Source of the DNA: an uncultured Armatimonadota bacterium
GTDB lineage: Bacteria > Armatimonadota > Fimbriimonadia > Fimbriimonadales > Fimbriimonadaceae
Assembly (NCBI GenBank): GCA_903927025.1
Contig: CAIYLG010000052.1
Location: 62,001 to 126,000 of the forward strand
Direction: 5' to 3'
Length of the DNA stretch: 64,000 nt
Positions 6,736-14,367 of this stretch are shown here, piece by piece. The notes beneath the pieces are model-generated. The model ran no database searches. It was given only the letters and a program-made list of their open reading frames with translations, and was not told the origin of the DNA. The translations under genes and the position numbers were made by a program. The first letter of the stretch is position 1. Each line of letters starts with the position of its first letter.

Positions 6736-8958
6736 TTGATTCAATCCACGATTCTGGGGACGCTGTTGAAGCGTCCCCCATTCATGAGCCTCAAGGGTGT
6801 TGCCCCGATCCTATTCGGGTCGCTGTTGTTTGCGACCTCCGCTTACGGAGCACCAGGCGTGGGTAACGGAATGCATTCCGTTGGCAATTCGGATATTGAG
6901 ATTCGAATTCAGGCTGGAGTTCACAGTCTTAGATTGGCTTCGATTGCTGTCCCCGGCACTGGAGTCAGTTGGAAGTCGTCCCCAAAAAATGAGAGTGGAC
7001 TTGCCTTTCCTAAGTGGGTTCGCGTAGGAGACAAGGTACTTCCTATCCAGTGGAAGAGGAAGGCTGTCGGAAAATCCGGCTCCCATGATCTTGTGTTTAT
7101 CTATGTAAGCGACCTCGCGAGTCTTGAGCTTTCTTCCCATTGGAAAGTGGCGCCAGCTGGTGGTCCCGTGGAGCATGAGATTTTGGTGTCGAATCGAAGT
7201 CAGACGCCTGTCGAGCTACCCATTCAGCGCAGCATCTTGTTCACCGCCGACGTTCCCGGAGAAAAAGGGCTAACTCATACCTGGGTTGAGAAAAGCGCAG
7301 GCGGACCTTCGGACGCTGGCACCCACATCGCCAAGATGGCGCCTGGCTATAGCTCCAAGCTTGAGTCGGGTCCCTATTCGGAAGATAAGCCGCACGACGC
7401 CATTCCGTGGTCTTCTGTCTGTATGGATGGCGACACCGCTGGAATCTACATGGGTGTGGAGTTCTCCGGAAAGGTGGATCTGCTCGTACGGCGCACTGCT
7501 GGCGGTCAACTCACTCTCGATGCGGGACAGTCTTCCCAGGAGGGAGATTCGACTCGATTGATGCCTGGAGAGGCCTACCATGTGCCTATTGTGTTCTTAG
7601 GGGCACACCTAGGCGGAACGGATGCTGGCGGGAACCAGATGCGCAAGTGGCTGCGCGCAAAAGTTTGCCCTCAAATCACGGATCCCAACTATCCGCTTCT
7701 GACCCTCAATTCCTGGGGCAGCGGAATGGCGATTGACGAAGGAATGGCGGCGAGTATGAGCAAGAATGCCGCCAAGCTCGGGTTGGAACTGTTTCACATT
7801 GATGCCGGCTGGTTTCAGACGGTTGGGGACTGGAGACCAAGCACGTCAAAGTTTCCAAACGGACTGCAGAGAGTTTCCCAGGCGGTAAAGGCTCAGGGCC
7901 TGAAGTTTGGGCTTTGGACGGGCTGGACCCAAGGTGGTCTCGGGGATGATCTGCCCGAGCCAGAGATGACGCTCAACGTTTTTTCTCCCCAGCGTCGAAC
8001 CTGGTTCGCGTCTCCGCCAAAGTCAGGCTGGAAACCGGAAGACTTTGTGGGCTCCGATGTGTGTTTGGCAGACACGGATGCCCAAAAGTGGAGCCTCACC
8101 ATGCTGGACAATCTGGTGAAGCACATTGGCATCGATATGCTGGAGCACGATCAGCGCATGGTGGTCAGTCATTGCGACCAGCAGGATCACTCCCACACTG
8201 GTAGCTCTACAGACATTGCCTACCGTGCCGCTCTAGGCTATTACGACGTGTACGACCAGCTCAAGAAGCGTCACCCCAACTTGATGCTGGAAGACTGCGT
8301 GAACGGCGGACGCATGGTCGACTACGGCGTACTCAAGCGAGTCAGCTACATCAGCATCAGTGACTCCTACACTCCTCTGGCCAACCGGCAGGCGTTCTAC
8401 GACAACTCCTTTGCGCTGCCGCCAGCCGTTTGTGAGTGCTATGTCAGTGACAGGGAACTGCCCAAAACCGACGAGGAGTTCCTCACGATGCTTCGCAGCG
8501 GAATGATGGGGTGGTTTACACTGATGCAGGACCCCGCAACGTGGTCGCATCACCGATTTGAACTGGCCAAGTTGGAGTTCCATCGCTTCAAAACCTTGTT
8601 GAGGCCGCTGATTCGTAACGGAGACCTCTATCATTCGCTGCCAAGGCCGAAACTGGGGCAATGGGATGGAGTGCAGTATTGCTCGGCGGATGCCACCAAA
8701 AGCATCGTAATGGCATTTCGGGGCGGGTCGAAAGAGAAGCAGATGACGATTCCACTCCGCGGGCTCAACAAGCGGTGGACTTACCGAGTCATCGATCCAA
8801 AGATGAATGCCGACCTTCAGGATACGGGAGAAGCGCTCATGCGGAACGGCCTGAAGGTGAGCTTGTCGGAGACGAATGGTTCGACGATTGTCGAGTTAGC
8901 GGTTGTAAGGCGAAACCGAGGGGCAACCCCATCAGCTTCTGGGACTAAGCTGCGCTAA
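6736..8958 (+). CDS. Secreted GH36-like alpha-galactosidase
   Basis: A glycoside hydrolase of family 36 type. An N-terminal beta-sandwich precedes a TIM barrel with 'LTLNSWGSG', 'LFHIDAGWF' and 'FGLWTGW'. The expected nucleophile is the Asp in 'DMLEHDQR' (codon at 8149-8151) and the acid/base is the Asp in 'ISISDSYTP' (codon at 8362-8364); 'LEDCVNGGRMVDYG' matches the substrate-binding loop. A signal peptide ends at ATSAYG-AP. The start is uncertain: TTG at 6736 has a strong AGGGAGGAG at 6721-6729, while ATG at 6784 gives a neater signal peptide but follows a hairpin and lacks a ribosome binding site. Galactoside specificity is inferred from the family. It probably belongs to the LacI-controlled prepilin unit. 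Confidence 0.85.
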   Translation: MIQSTILGTLLKRPPFMSLKGVAPILFGSLLFATSAYGAPGVGNGMHSVGNSDIEIRIQAGVHSLRLASIAVPGTGVSWKSSPKNESGLAFPKWVRVGDKVLPIQWKRKAVGKSGSHDLVFIYVSDLASLELSSHWKVAPAGGPVEHEILVSNRSQTPVELPIQRSILFTADVPGEKGLTHTWVEKSAGGPSDAGTHIAKMAPGYSSKLESGPYSEDKPHDAIPWSSVCMDGDTAGIYMGVEFSGKVDLLVRRTAGGQLTLDAGQSSQEGDSTRLMPGEAYHVPIVFLGAHLGGTDAGGNQMRKWLRAKVCPQITDPNYPLLTLNSWGSGMAIDEGMAASMSKNAAKLGLELFHIDAGWFQTVGDWRPSTSKFPNGLQRVSQAVKAQGLKFGLWTGWTQGGLGDDLPEPEMTLNVFSPQRRTWFASPPKSGWKPEDFVGSDVCLADTDAQKWSLTMLDNLVKHIGIDMLEHDQRMVVSHCDQQDHSHTGSSTDIAYRAALGYYDVYDQLKKRHPNLMLEDCVNGGRMVDYGVLKRVSYISISDSYTPLANRQAFYDNSFALPPAVCECYVSDRELPKTDEEFLTMLRSGMMGWFTLMQDPATWSHHRFELAKLEFHRFKTLLRPLIRNGDLYHSLPRPKLGQWDGVQYCSADATKSIVMAFRGGSKEKQMTIPLRGLNKRWTYRVIDPKMNADLQDTGEALMRNGLKVSLSETNGSTIVELAVVRRNRGATPSASGTKLR
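6756..6778 (+). other. Perfect hairpin at the start of the GH36 gene
   Basis: GGGGACGC (6756-6763) and GCGTCCCC (6771-6778) pair perfectly around a 7-base loop. There is no T tract, so it is not an ordinary terminator. It lies five bases before the ATG at 6784 and inside the coding region if the TTG at 6736 is the start. It could limit translation of the enzyme or protect the 3' end of the prepilin-lipoprotein message. Confidence 0.6.
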
Positions 8959-9174
8959 GAGTAGTTGCCACAGTGAGCGTGGAGAAAGCTTGTGGGATGG
9001 TTTCTCGCAGGGCGCCTCCTCTTCAGGAATAAAGATCAATCGAATAAATCCATCCTGAGCGGCGATCGTGGGCTTGGCTCTCTCTTTGAGGACGTAACCC
9101 TTCTGCCGATATTCTCGAACGACCAGCGAGGCGTCGCTTTTGTGGACGTGCACAGATTCTGAGCGGTCTTCCAT
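8932..9174 (-). CDS. Possible small protein, unknown
   Basis: An 80-codon frame convergent with the GH36 gene, overlapping its last 27 bases. The first 53 residues look protein-like (charged, with 'VVREYRQKGYVLKERAKP' and 'GFIRLIFIPEE'), and codon use resembles the neighbours. The last part, over the GH36 end, looks less natural. No family is recognised. A GC-rich inverted repeat (GCCCCC at 9199-9204 with GGGGGC at 9225-9230) lies just upstream of its start. Confidence 0.4.
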   Translation of the reverse strand: MEDRSESVHVHKSDASLVVREYRQKGYVLKERAKPTIAAQDGFIRLIFIPEEEAPCEKPSHKLSPRSLWQLLLAQLSPRS

Positions 9175-9313
9175 GTGTTTAGTATTCGCCGTGAATCAGC
9201 CCCCAAGGGACCCTCACAGGGAATGGGGGCACAAAGGCCCGAACATTCAAAGCCATAGGTCCCAAAGATCAATCAGGTTCAACTGAGCCGCAATATTCGC
9301 CGTCGAACGGGAT

Positions 9314-9496
9314 ATGGCATCGCAAAATCCAAGCTCGACCACCTGGTACGTCGTTGTCGCCGATGCCCTCTTCCTGGGAGGAACGATCTTCCTGCGTGGA
9401 GAGTTCATCCCCGAATCCGAGATACTGCTCAAGCTGCAGCCTATGCTTGGGGGGATCCTTGAGGAGCTATCGGAACTTCAGAAGCAGGCTGCTTAG
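9314..9496 (+). CDS. Possible 60-residue protein, unknown
   Basis: An ATG-started frame with a hydrophobic middle ('TWYVVVADALFLGGTIFLRG') followed by an amphipathic Leu/Glu-rich helix ('LLKLQPMLGGILEELSELQ'). Codon use fits the local genes. It has no recognised family and no clear ribosome binding site. It stands alone between the GH36 gene and the LuxR-type cluster; the 167 bases after it, up to 9663, hold nothing I can identify. Confidence 0.4.
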   Translation: MASQNPSSTTWYVVVADALFLGGTIFLRGEFIPESEILLKLQPMLGGILEELSELQKQAA

Positions 9497-9663
9497 CCGG
9501 CAAGATATCCGAACCCTCCTGAAGCGGCTCGATCCGAGCCGGTGAACCGGTGACCTCTAAAAAGATGACAGGTGATTGTTCTCCGACTTGCCTAATATTC
9601 ACTAGTCACGAATCCTCCGGATCGGCATGAGGGCCAAGGATCGGGCAGTCAGGGAAGAGTCAG

Positions 9664-10206
9664 GTGGTCAACATCGAGTATCTAACAAATAGGGAAAAGC
9701 AACTTCTGGATTTAGCTGGCAACGGGTTCACTGATCGCAAGACGGCGGAAGTTCTGGGAATTTCCGTCAATACCGTTTCGACTTATTGGAAGCGTCTCTA
9801 CAACCGGATGGGAGTTGAAACACGCGCGCAGGCCGTTGCCCAATATATTCGACATGAGCAAAGCTCAGGAGCGATGCCGGTAAGCACTAAGGTCCAGGTG
9901 CCGGTCGCGAATCATTGCGTTAGCCGCCAAGTTCGCGTAGAGATCGTTTCGGCGACCTCTTTGGAACTCCCTGCTACTCGAGCTGAGTGGCGCGAGTGGA
10001 TCAACATGCCCCTGCACCAAATCCTAGAAGTGTCATCCCAGTTGGCTTGTCAAATGGATTCGGCGACTCAGTTTGAAAACATCGAACTTATCGAGCTTTC
10101 GGCTGAGTTGCTGAGGATGAGGCTTTCCACGCTCATTGAGTGCATGCCGCTACCGTCGGAGAGCGCTGAGCATGTTCATCTTCCAGCGCCTGCTGGCTGC
10201 ATTTAG
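9664..10206 (+). CDS. Regulator with N-terminal LuxR-type HTH (first of three)
   Basis: A 180-residue protein with a GTG start. Residues about 5-62 are a LuxR/GerE-type helix-turn-helix ('LTNREKQLLDLAGNGFTDRK', then 'LGISVNTVSTYWKRLYNRMG'). The remaining 115 residues are helical and have no recognised domain. HTH domains of this class usually sit at the C-terminus of a sensor or receiver protein, so this order is inverted. The HTH is clearly related to those of the proteins encoded at 10462 and 10872; all three have Trp-Lys/Arg-Arg-Leu in the last helix. Its function would be DNA binding; the signal and targets are unknown. Confidence 0.75.
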   Translation: MVNIEYLTNREKQLLDLAGNGFTDRKTAEVLGISVNTVSTYWKRLYNRMGVETRAQAVAQYIRHEQSSGAMPVSTKVQVPVANHCVSRQVRVEIVSATSLELPATRAEWREWINMPLHQILEVSSQLACQMDSATQFENIELIELSAELLRMRLSTLIECMPLPSESAEHVHLPAPAGCI

Positions 10207-10461
10207 CTCTAGCTGCTGGAGCCTCCACTCAAGTCACCAGAAGCCGAAGATTCCTGCTGGGGCCAGTTTCGTTGTCGATCTGGGCGGAGCTGCATAGCCT
10301 TTAGGTCTGATCAGCTCAATTTCAGGCGAGGATCACGCCGAAGCGTGACGTCGAAATGAACGGCCGCAAATGGGTGACATCCAAAGAGTCGGATTGTTGG
10401 ACTCTTCATCGAACGGATACCTTGAACACATCAACAGAGCGAATCTGCACAAAGAACGAAA

Positions 10462-10797
10462 ATGTCACGACCACGCTTTTCTATCACCTTTCGCGAACAA
10501 GATCTGCTTCAGCACGCAGCCGCTGGCTTTACCGATTCTGAAATCAGTGAAAGCCTTGGAATAGCCACCAACACGGTGTCCACTCACTGGAAAAGGCTAT
10601 TTGCCAAGATTGGTGTGACCTCACGGGCACATGCAGTCGCAATCTTCGTTCATCACCGAAACAGCGAGGAAATCGATATGTTGAAGACCAAAGTCGCTTG
10701 CCTTGAATCCACGCTCTCCCAGCACATTGTCAAAGGAGGGCGAAGGTCGATGGATCAGCTCCCGGCATCCGTATGTCTTGAAGCCCAATTGGTTTGA
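10462..10797 (+). CDS. Small regulator with LuxR-type HTH (second of three)
   Basis: 111 residues. Residues about 8-65 form the LuxR-type HTH ('FREQDLLQHAAAGFTDSEIS', then 'LGIATNTVSTHWKRLFAKIG'). A short helical tail follows, with no sensor domain. Such single-domain HTH proteins may work as dimers through the tail. It lies 255 bases after the first regulator on the same strand; the gap between them holds nothing I can identify. It converges with the third family member at 10872, 75 bases away. Confidence 0.72.
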   Translation: MSRPRFSITFREQDLLQHAAAGFTDSEISESLGIATNTVSTHWKRLFAKIGVTSRAHAVAIFVHHRNSEEIDMLKTKVACLESTLSQHIVKGGRRSMDQLPASVCLEAQLV

Positions 10798-10871
10798 AAG
10801 CCTACCGCTATGCCAGTTTCAGCGCGGCTGGCTCGGACACTAGATGCACGAAGTGAATCCTCGACCTTTGT

Positions 10872-12131
10872 TCAGCAAATGTTCGAAGCGCTTCGGGCAG
10901 CTGTCACTTGACGGTAGCACCACAGAAATCCTCGAGTGCGATTTGCCTCTTTGACGACTATAAAGTCCCTCTCGAGGATGGCTCCATTTGCCAGCAGAAC
11001 CCGCTCGGAATATTGGCTTTCGTTTCCTCGAACGAGGCGCTCGGTTGATAGTCGGAAGTCGTTTGGATCCTTGAGGAGAGGCTCAGTTGCCGCCATTGCG
11101 ATGCGGCAGTCCAGCCCTTCCAAATTGCCCAGGTCGGCAGTTATCCCAAACATCTTGCCTAACTGCTCGTTTGTGCAGATGATTTTGCGATCAACCGTTT
11201 CGAAGAGGATCCCAAAATTCACTTTGTCAAGAAGCGTCAACCTCAAGTCGTCCGTTTCTCGAAGTCGTCCAGAAAAGGACTCTCCATCTGACTGAAGGGC
11301 ATGAGCGGCAAAAAGGGTCGAGCAAGTATTGATGATCGGCTGGAGGAAGTCGATCAGTTCCAAAGAATATCCACCGGGGCGGTTGCCCAAGCCGATCATT
11401 CCAATCAGCTCTGGCCCTGTATAGATTGGAATTCCTAAAAAGCTTTCAATAGGTGGATGACCCTCTGGCAGGCCGCCGCTTCGCGGATCGGTTGGGGCTG
11501 CGTTGGCGATGACGGCTACGCCGTCGGTCATCACTCGACCGAAGAGAGTCTTGAGGTTTCGAAACTCCAAACCTTGGGCATGATGCTTATCGTACAAGGC
11601 TGAGGTCTCTGCATTCCAAGAGATGTTGGTGAGAGCAAACTCCTTGAGGTAGGGAGCGCCGTTTTCAACCAGCACCTGGCCGATAAATCCGTACTCCGAG
11701 TCGGTCAATTCAAGGATATTCCCCAGGAGCTTTGTGAATATCTGACGGGCGTCATATCTGCTGCTGATGTAGGAAAGTGACGCATCTGAAATGGCCGCCA
11801 GCAGATTTCGCTGCGCAAGTTCCTTAGCCTGAGACGCCGTTCGTTCATTCACTTCGTGGATGAGCCGATTGTTGGAAGATTCCAGTTCAGAGAGGGAACA
11901 GAGCGCCTGCTGCTTGGCGAATTTAGCCACTAACTCGGTTCGACTCGCCGCATCGTATTTTCGAAGCAGACGACGCCAGTAGCTTGCAATCGTCGCACTT
12001 GAAATCCCGAGCTCAGCGCTGATCTGCTTGTCTGTGAGTCCGTTGGCGGAATGCTCCAGAAGCTGTCTTTCTCGGCCAGAAACCTGAGAATTGAGCTCAG
12101 GCTCTGAAGTTTGTTCGATGATTCTAGACAT
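10872..12131 (-). CDS. LuxR-type HTH - GAF - PAS regulator (third of three)
   Basis: 419 residues in an unusual order. The LuxR-type HTH is at about 18-75 ('GRERQLLEHSANGLTDKQIS', 'LGISSATIASYWRRLLRKY'). A coiled-coil helix covers about 80-115. A GAF domain covers about 120-275 ('ESFLGIPIYTGPELIGMIGL' is typical). A PAS-like domain covers about 285-405 ('NFGILFETVDRKIICTNEQL'). The GAF and PAS parts probably sense a small ligand or a redox signal and control the HTH. There is no kinase or receiver. The HTH resembles those of the two neighbouring proteins, so the three genes probably arose by duplication. The 293 bases upstream, to 12424, show nothing clear. Confidence 0.82.
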   Translation of the reverse strand: MSRIIEQTSEPELNSQVSGRERQLLEHSANGLTDKQISAELGISSATIASYWRRLLRKYDAASRTELVAKFAKQQALCSLSELESSNNRLIHEVNERTASQAKELAQRNLLAAISDASLSYISSRYDARQIFTKLLGNILELTDSEYGFIGQVLVENGAPYLKEFALTNISWNAETSALYDKHHAQGLEFRNLKTLFGRVMTDGVAVIANAAPTDPRSGGLPEGHPPIESFLGIPIYTGPELIGMIGLGNRPGGYSLELIDFLQPIINTCSTLFAAHALQSDGESFSGRLRETDDLRLTLLDKVNFGILFETVDRKIICTNEQLGKMFGITADLGNLEGLDCRIAMAATEPLLKDPNDFRLSTERLVRGNESQYSERVLLANGAILERDFIVVKEANRTRGFLWCYRQVTAARSASNIC

Positions 12132-12424
12132 ATGTGGTAGGCAGATCCGTGGGTGGGGTTAGTGAGTATCTTGACGAGATAGTGTCTTGATGTCACGTCC
12201 CCGAAACTGGTTCCGCCTCATTACGGTACCCACTCTGAACTACCACGGATCGACCCGGTTCTCGGCCCTATTGAAGCTATCGGAGAGACGGGGCCGAATG
12301 AAAACGGTGGAGCCCAAAACCTGTCATCGTGACTGAGCAATGTCCCGCAGTAGAACGCTGATAGGCGCCTGGATTTGCATGAATGGCGGATCGGCTCCCT
12401 CAACCTAGGACCTTGACAAGCGGT

Positions 12425-12949
12425 TTACTTCTTGTATTTCTTAAGCACGCTCAAAAATACAGGAAGCTTCGCCATGTAGTCCTTTTGGGTCCGCGAGCTT
12501 AGCGTGAAAATGCAGATGTATTCGCCTTCCGAAAGATAGGCAACTCGCTCCCAATTTCCTTTCTTGGTCGGAGTGAACTCGACGGACTTCACTTTTTGGC
12601 CGTTGGCGATAAGGACCGGGCCAGCATCGGCGCTCTTCTCACTGATCTCTTTCAGCGCCTCGGCCCGATCATCAGCGATGAACTTCGCCAGGGTTTTGCC
12701 GGGGCGGAAGCTGGCTCGTCCATAGATGACCGTCGGTGCATTTGAAAACGTCAAACCCTTAGGCACCAAGATGTTCATCGAGTTTGCGTAGCTGGATTCC
12801 TTGTCTTGAACCCACCCTGGCGCTGTGGAGAGCTTCGGCCACCAGTAGAGGTTCATCCCCTTTTCGCCCATCCGGCTGTTCTTTTCAATCTCGGCTGAAC
12901 TAGCCGCGGAAACGAGGAGAAGGCAGGCGAAGGCAGATTCCCTAATCAT
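12425..12949 (-). CDS. Secreted protein, unknown
   Basis: 174 residues. Residues 1-19 are a signal peptide ('FACLLLVSAASSAEIEK', cleavage near SSA-EIE). The mature part has mixed alpha/beta character ('NILVPKGLTFSNAPTVIYGR', 'ERVAYLSEGEYICIFTLSS') and ends in a Lys/Tyr-rich tail. No family is recognised, and nothing in the neighbourhood (divergent from the arsR operon) points to a role. Confidence 0.7.
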   Translation of the reverse strand: MIRESAFACLLLVSAASSAEIEKNSRMGEKGMNLYWWPKLSTAPGWVQDKESSYANSMNILVPKGLTFSNAPTVIYGRASFRPGKTLAKFIADDRAEALKEISEKSADAGPVLIANGQKVKSVEFTPTKKGNWERVAYLSEGEYICIFTLSSRTQKDYMAKLPVFLSVLKKYKK

Positions 12950-13081
12950 CTTGCCGAAGAGTTTACGGCACTTTTCTGGGAAGATTTCGATTTCTTCGTC
13001 CTACCAAGCTCAGTTGCGATTTGTGCTGCAGTGTTGCGGGACCCTTTTCGGCTCACCAATTTTGAATGTCCCAACATTTCC

Positions 13082-13131
13082 TTGACAAATTCGCATTCAA
13101 ACGATGATACTGAACCAAATGGATCAGTATC
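13082..13131 (+). promoter_or_regulatory. arsR-type promoter with dyad operator over the start codon
   Basis: TTGACA (13082-13087) is followed after 17 bases by TGATAC (13105-13110). GATACTGA (13106-13113) and TCAGTATC (13124-13131) form a perfect 8-base inverted repeat with a 10-base spacer that contains the ATG at 13119. ArsR-type repressors bind such dyads over their own promoters, so this is probably an autoregulatory operator. Transcription should start within a few bases of the ATG, so the message is leaderless or nearly so. Confidence 0.7.
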
Positions 13132-13454
13132 AAGCCGTTTCGCTCAGTGAGGTCTTTCATGCCCTCGGCGATCCCAATCGGTTGGCTATGGTCCACCGTG
13201 CCAGGCAGGGAGAAGTTCCTGCGGGAGAATTGGCGAAGGAACTCTCAATCACCCTGACCGCCACTCTCAAGCACCTCAGCGTGCTGGAAAAGGCCGGGCT
13301 GATGCGCTCAATCAAGGTTGGTCGGGAGCGCAAGTGCTCCTTGGAACTTCAAGCGTTGGGATCCATCGAGGCTTGGATTGAGGAGACGCGGCGCATGTGG
13401 AACCTGCGGATCGACTCCCTCGAAGCCTTCTTGCTTTCGGAGAATGAACAATGA
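13119..13454 (+). CDS. ArsR-family repressor of the SRPBCC-DinB operon
   Basis: 111 residues counted from ATG 13119; an ATG at 13104 is in frame but lies inside the promoter, so I reject it. The winged helix is clear ('VFHALGDPNRLAMVHRARQG', 'ELAKELSITLTATLKHLSVL', then the wing 'VGRERKCSLE'). There are no Cys pairs of metal-sensing ArsR proteins. Members next to SRPBCC (AHSA1-like) genes are common and usually repress their own operon. The stop overlaps the next ATG (ATGA at 13451-13454). Confidence 0.88.
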   Translation: MDQYQAVSLSEVFHALGDPNRLAMVHRARQGEVPAGELAKELSITLTATLKHLSVLEKAGLMRSIKVGRERKCSLELQALGSIEAWIEETRRMWNLRIDSLEAFLLSENEQ

Positions 13455-13903
13455 CTCAAGATGCCAAGGTAGTGATCGAACGGGAGCTAAAGGTGCCCGT
13501 CGACCGTGTATTCAGCGCGTGGACGGACCCCGCAAAGCTTTGCCGGTGGTTTAAGTCGTCTCAAGCCATGAAGATTGAGGCCGCAGACGTTGACCTTCAG
13601 GTTGGCGGAGGCTATCGAATCGTGCTCAAGGATGAAGACGGGGACACCATGGTTGTTTTTGGCCGCTACACGCGCATCGAGCCACCCCAAATCCTCGAGT
13701 TCACCTGGCAGTGGGAAGTGAGTTCCCTAGAGAAGGGGGAAACGCTTGTCCTTGTCGAACTACTTCCCCACACCGTCGGCACGCTGATGCGGCTGACCCA
13801 CACTCGTTTCTCGTCCGAGCGTTCCTACCAGGCCCATGAAATGGGATGGAGCGGCGTTCTCGCGACCCTTACCGCCTTTGTTGAATCCGAGGACCCTTCA
13901 TGA
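13451..13903 (+). CDS. SRPBCC (AHSA1-like) domain protein
   Basis: 150 residues making one START/Bet v 1-like domain of the AHSA1 type. The start 'REL' followed by 'VPVDRVFSAWTDPAKLCRWF' is typical, as are 'GGGYRIVL' and the C-terminal 'HEMGWSGVLATLTAFVE'. These proteins have a hydrophobic cavity for a small ligand; in ArsR-linked operons the ligand is usually unknown. It is translationally coupled to the repressor upstream and the DinB protein downstream through 4-base overlaps on both sides. Confidence 0.87.
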   Translation: MTQDAKVVIERELKVPVDRVFSAWTDPAKLCRWFKSSQAMKIEAADVDLQVGGGYRIVLKDEDGDTMVVFGRYTRIEPPQILEFTWQWEVSSLEKGETLVLVELLPHTVGTLMRLTHTRFSSERSYQAHEMGWSGVLATLTAFVESEDPS

Positions 13904-14367
13904 CACAAACTCAAACATTCACCCCAGAAGCCGCTTCCGCCCTTCGCGGACTCGCCGTATCCAAGCTCCAGGTCGCCCTCAGGCGCGCCAACGCGAGCTT
14001 CGACGCAACTCCTGATGAAAAGCTAGACTATAAGCCGTCGGAAACCGCGAACTCTCCGAGACAGCTCATGCAGCACGTGGTAACTGGCAACGCCTTCGTG
14101 GCAGGCACGCTTGGATTTGACCTTGGCGTCAAAGAGCCAGCCACTGATAGGAGCGAACTAAGCTCCCAGCTGAATCAGACCACACAAGCCATCATCGACT
14201 GCATCGCTAATCTCAGCGACGAGCAGGTCAATGGCAGCGTCGATTTCTTCGGACATCCCATGCCGATGTCTAGCTTTATCCTTGTGGATGAGTGGCATCT
14301 CGCCCGTCACGTCGGCCAGTTGGACTACATCCAAACGATCTATGGGGATATGGAAGATCGGATCTAG
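13900..14367 (+). CDS. DinB-family four-helix protein
   Basis: 155 residues with the DinB/YfiT-like four-helix bundle. The His residues expected to bind metal are visible in 'LMQHVVTGN' and in 'DEWHLARHVGQLDYIQTIYG'. Family members include thiol-dependent S-transferases and proteins induced by DNA damage, but most are uncharacterised. It is the last gene of the arsR operon (ATGA overlap at its start). Its TAG is interlocked with the stop of the convergent methyltransferase gene in the palindrome CTAG at 14364-14367. Confidence 0.82.
   Translation: MTQTQTFTPEAASALRGLAVSKLQVALRRANASFDATPDEKLDYKPSETANSPRQLMQHVVTGNAFVAGTLGFDLGVKEPATDRSELSSQLNQTTQAIIDCIANLSDEQVNGSVDFFGHPMPMSSFILVDEWHLARHVGQLDYIQTIYGDMEDRI

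Noticed and set aside
9199-9230. GC-rich inverted repeat as a terminator
   Set aside because: No T tract on either strand and no clear gene ending there; noted only as a possible leader structure.
13104-13118. ATG at 13104 as start of the ArsR-type gene
   Set aside because: It lies in the -10 region of the promoter, upstream of the expected transcript start.
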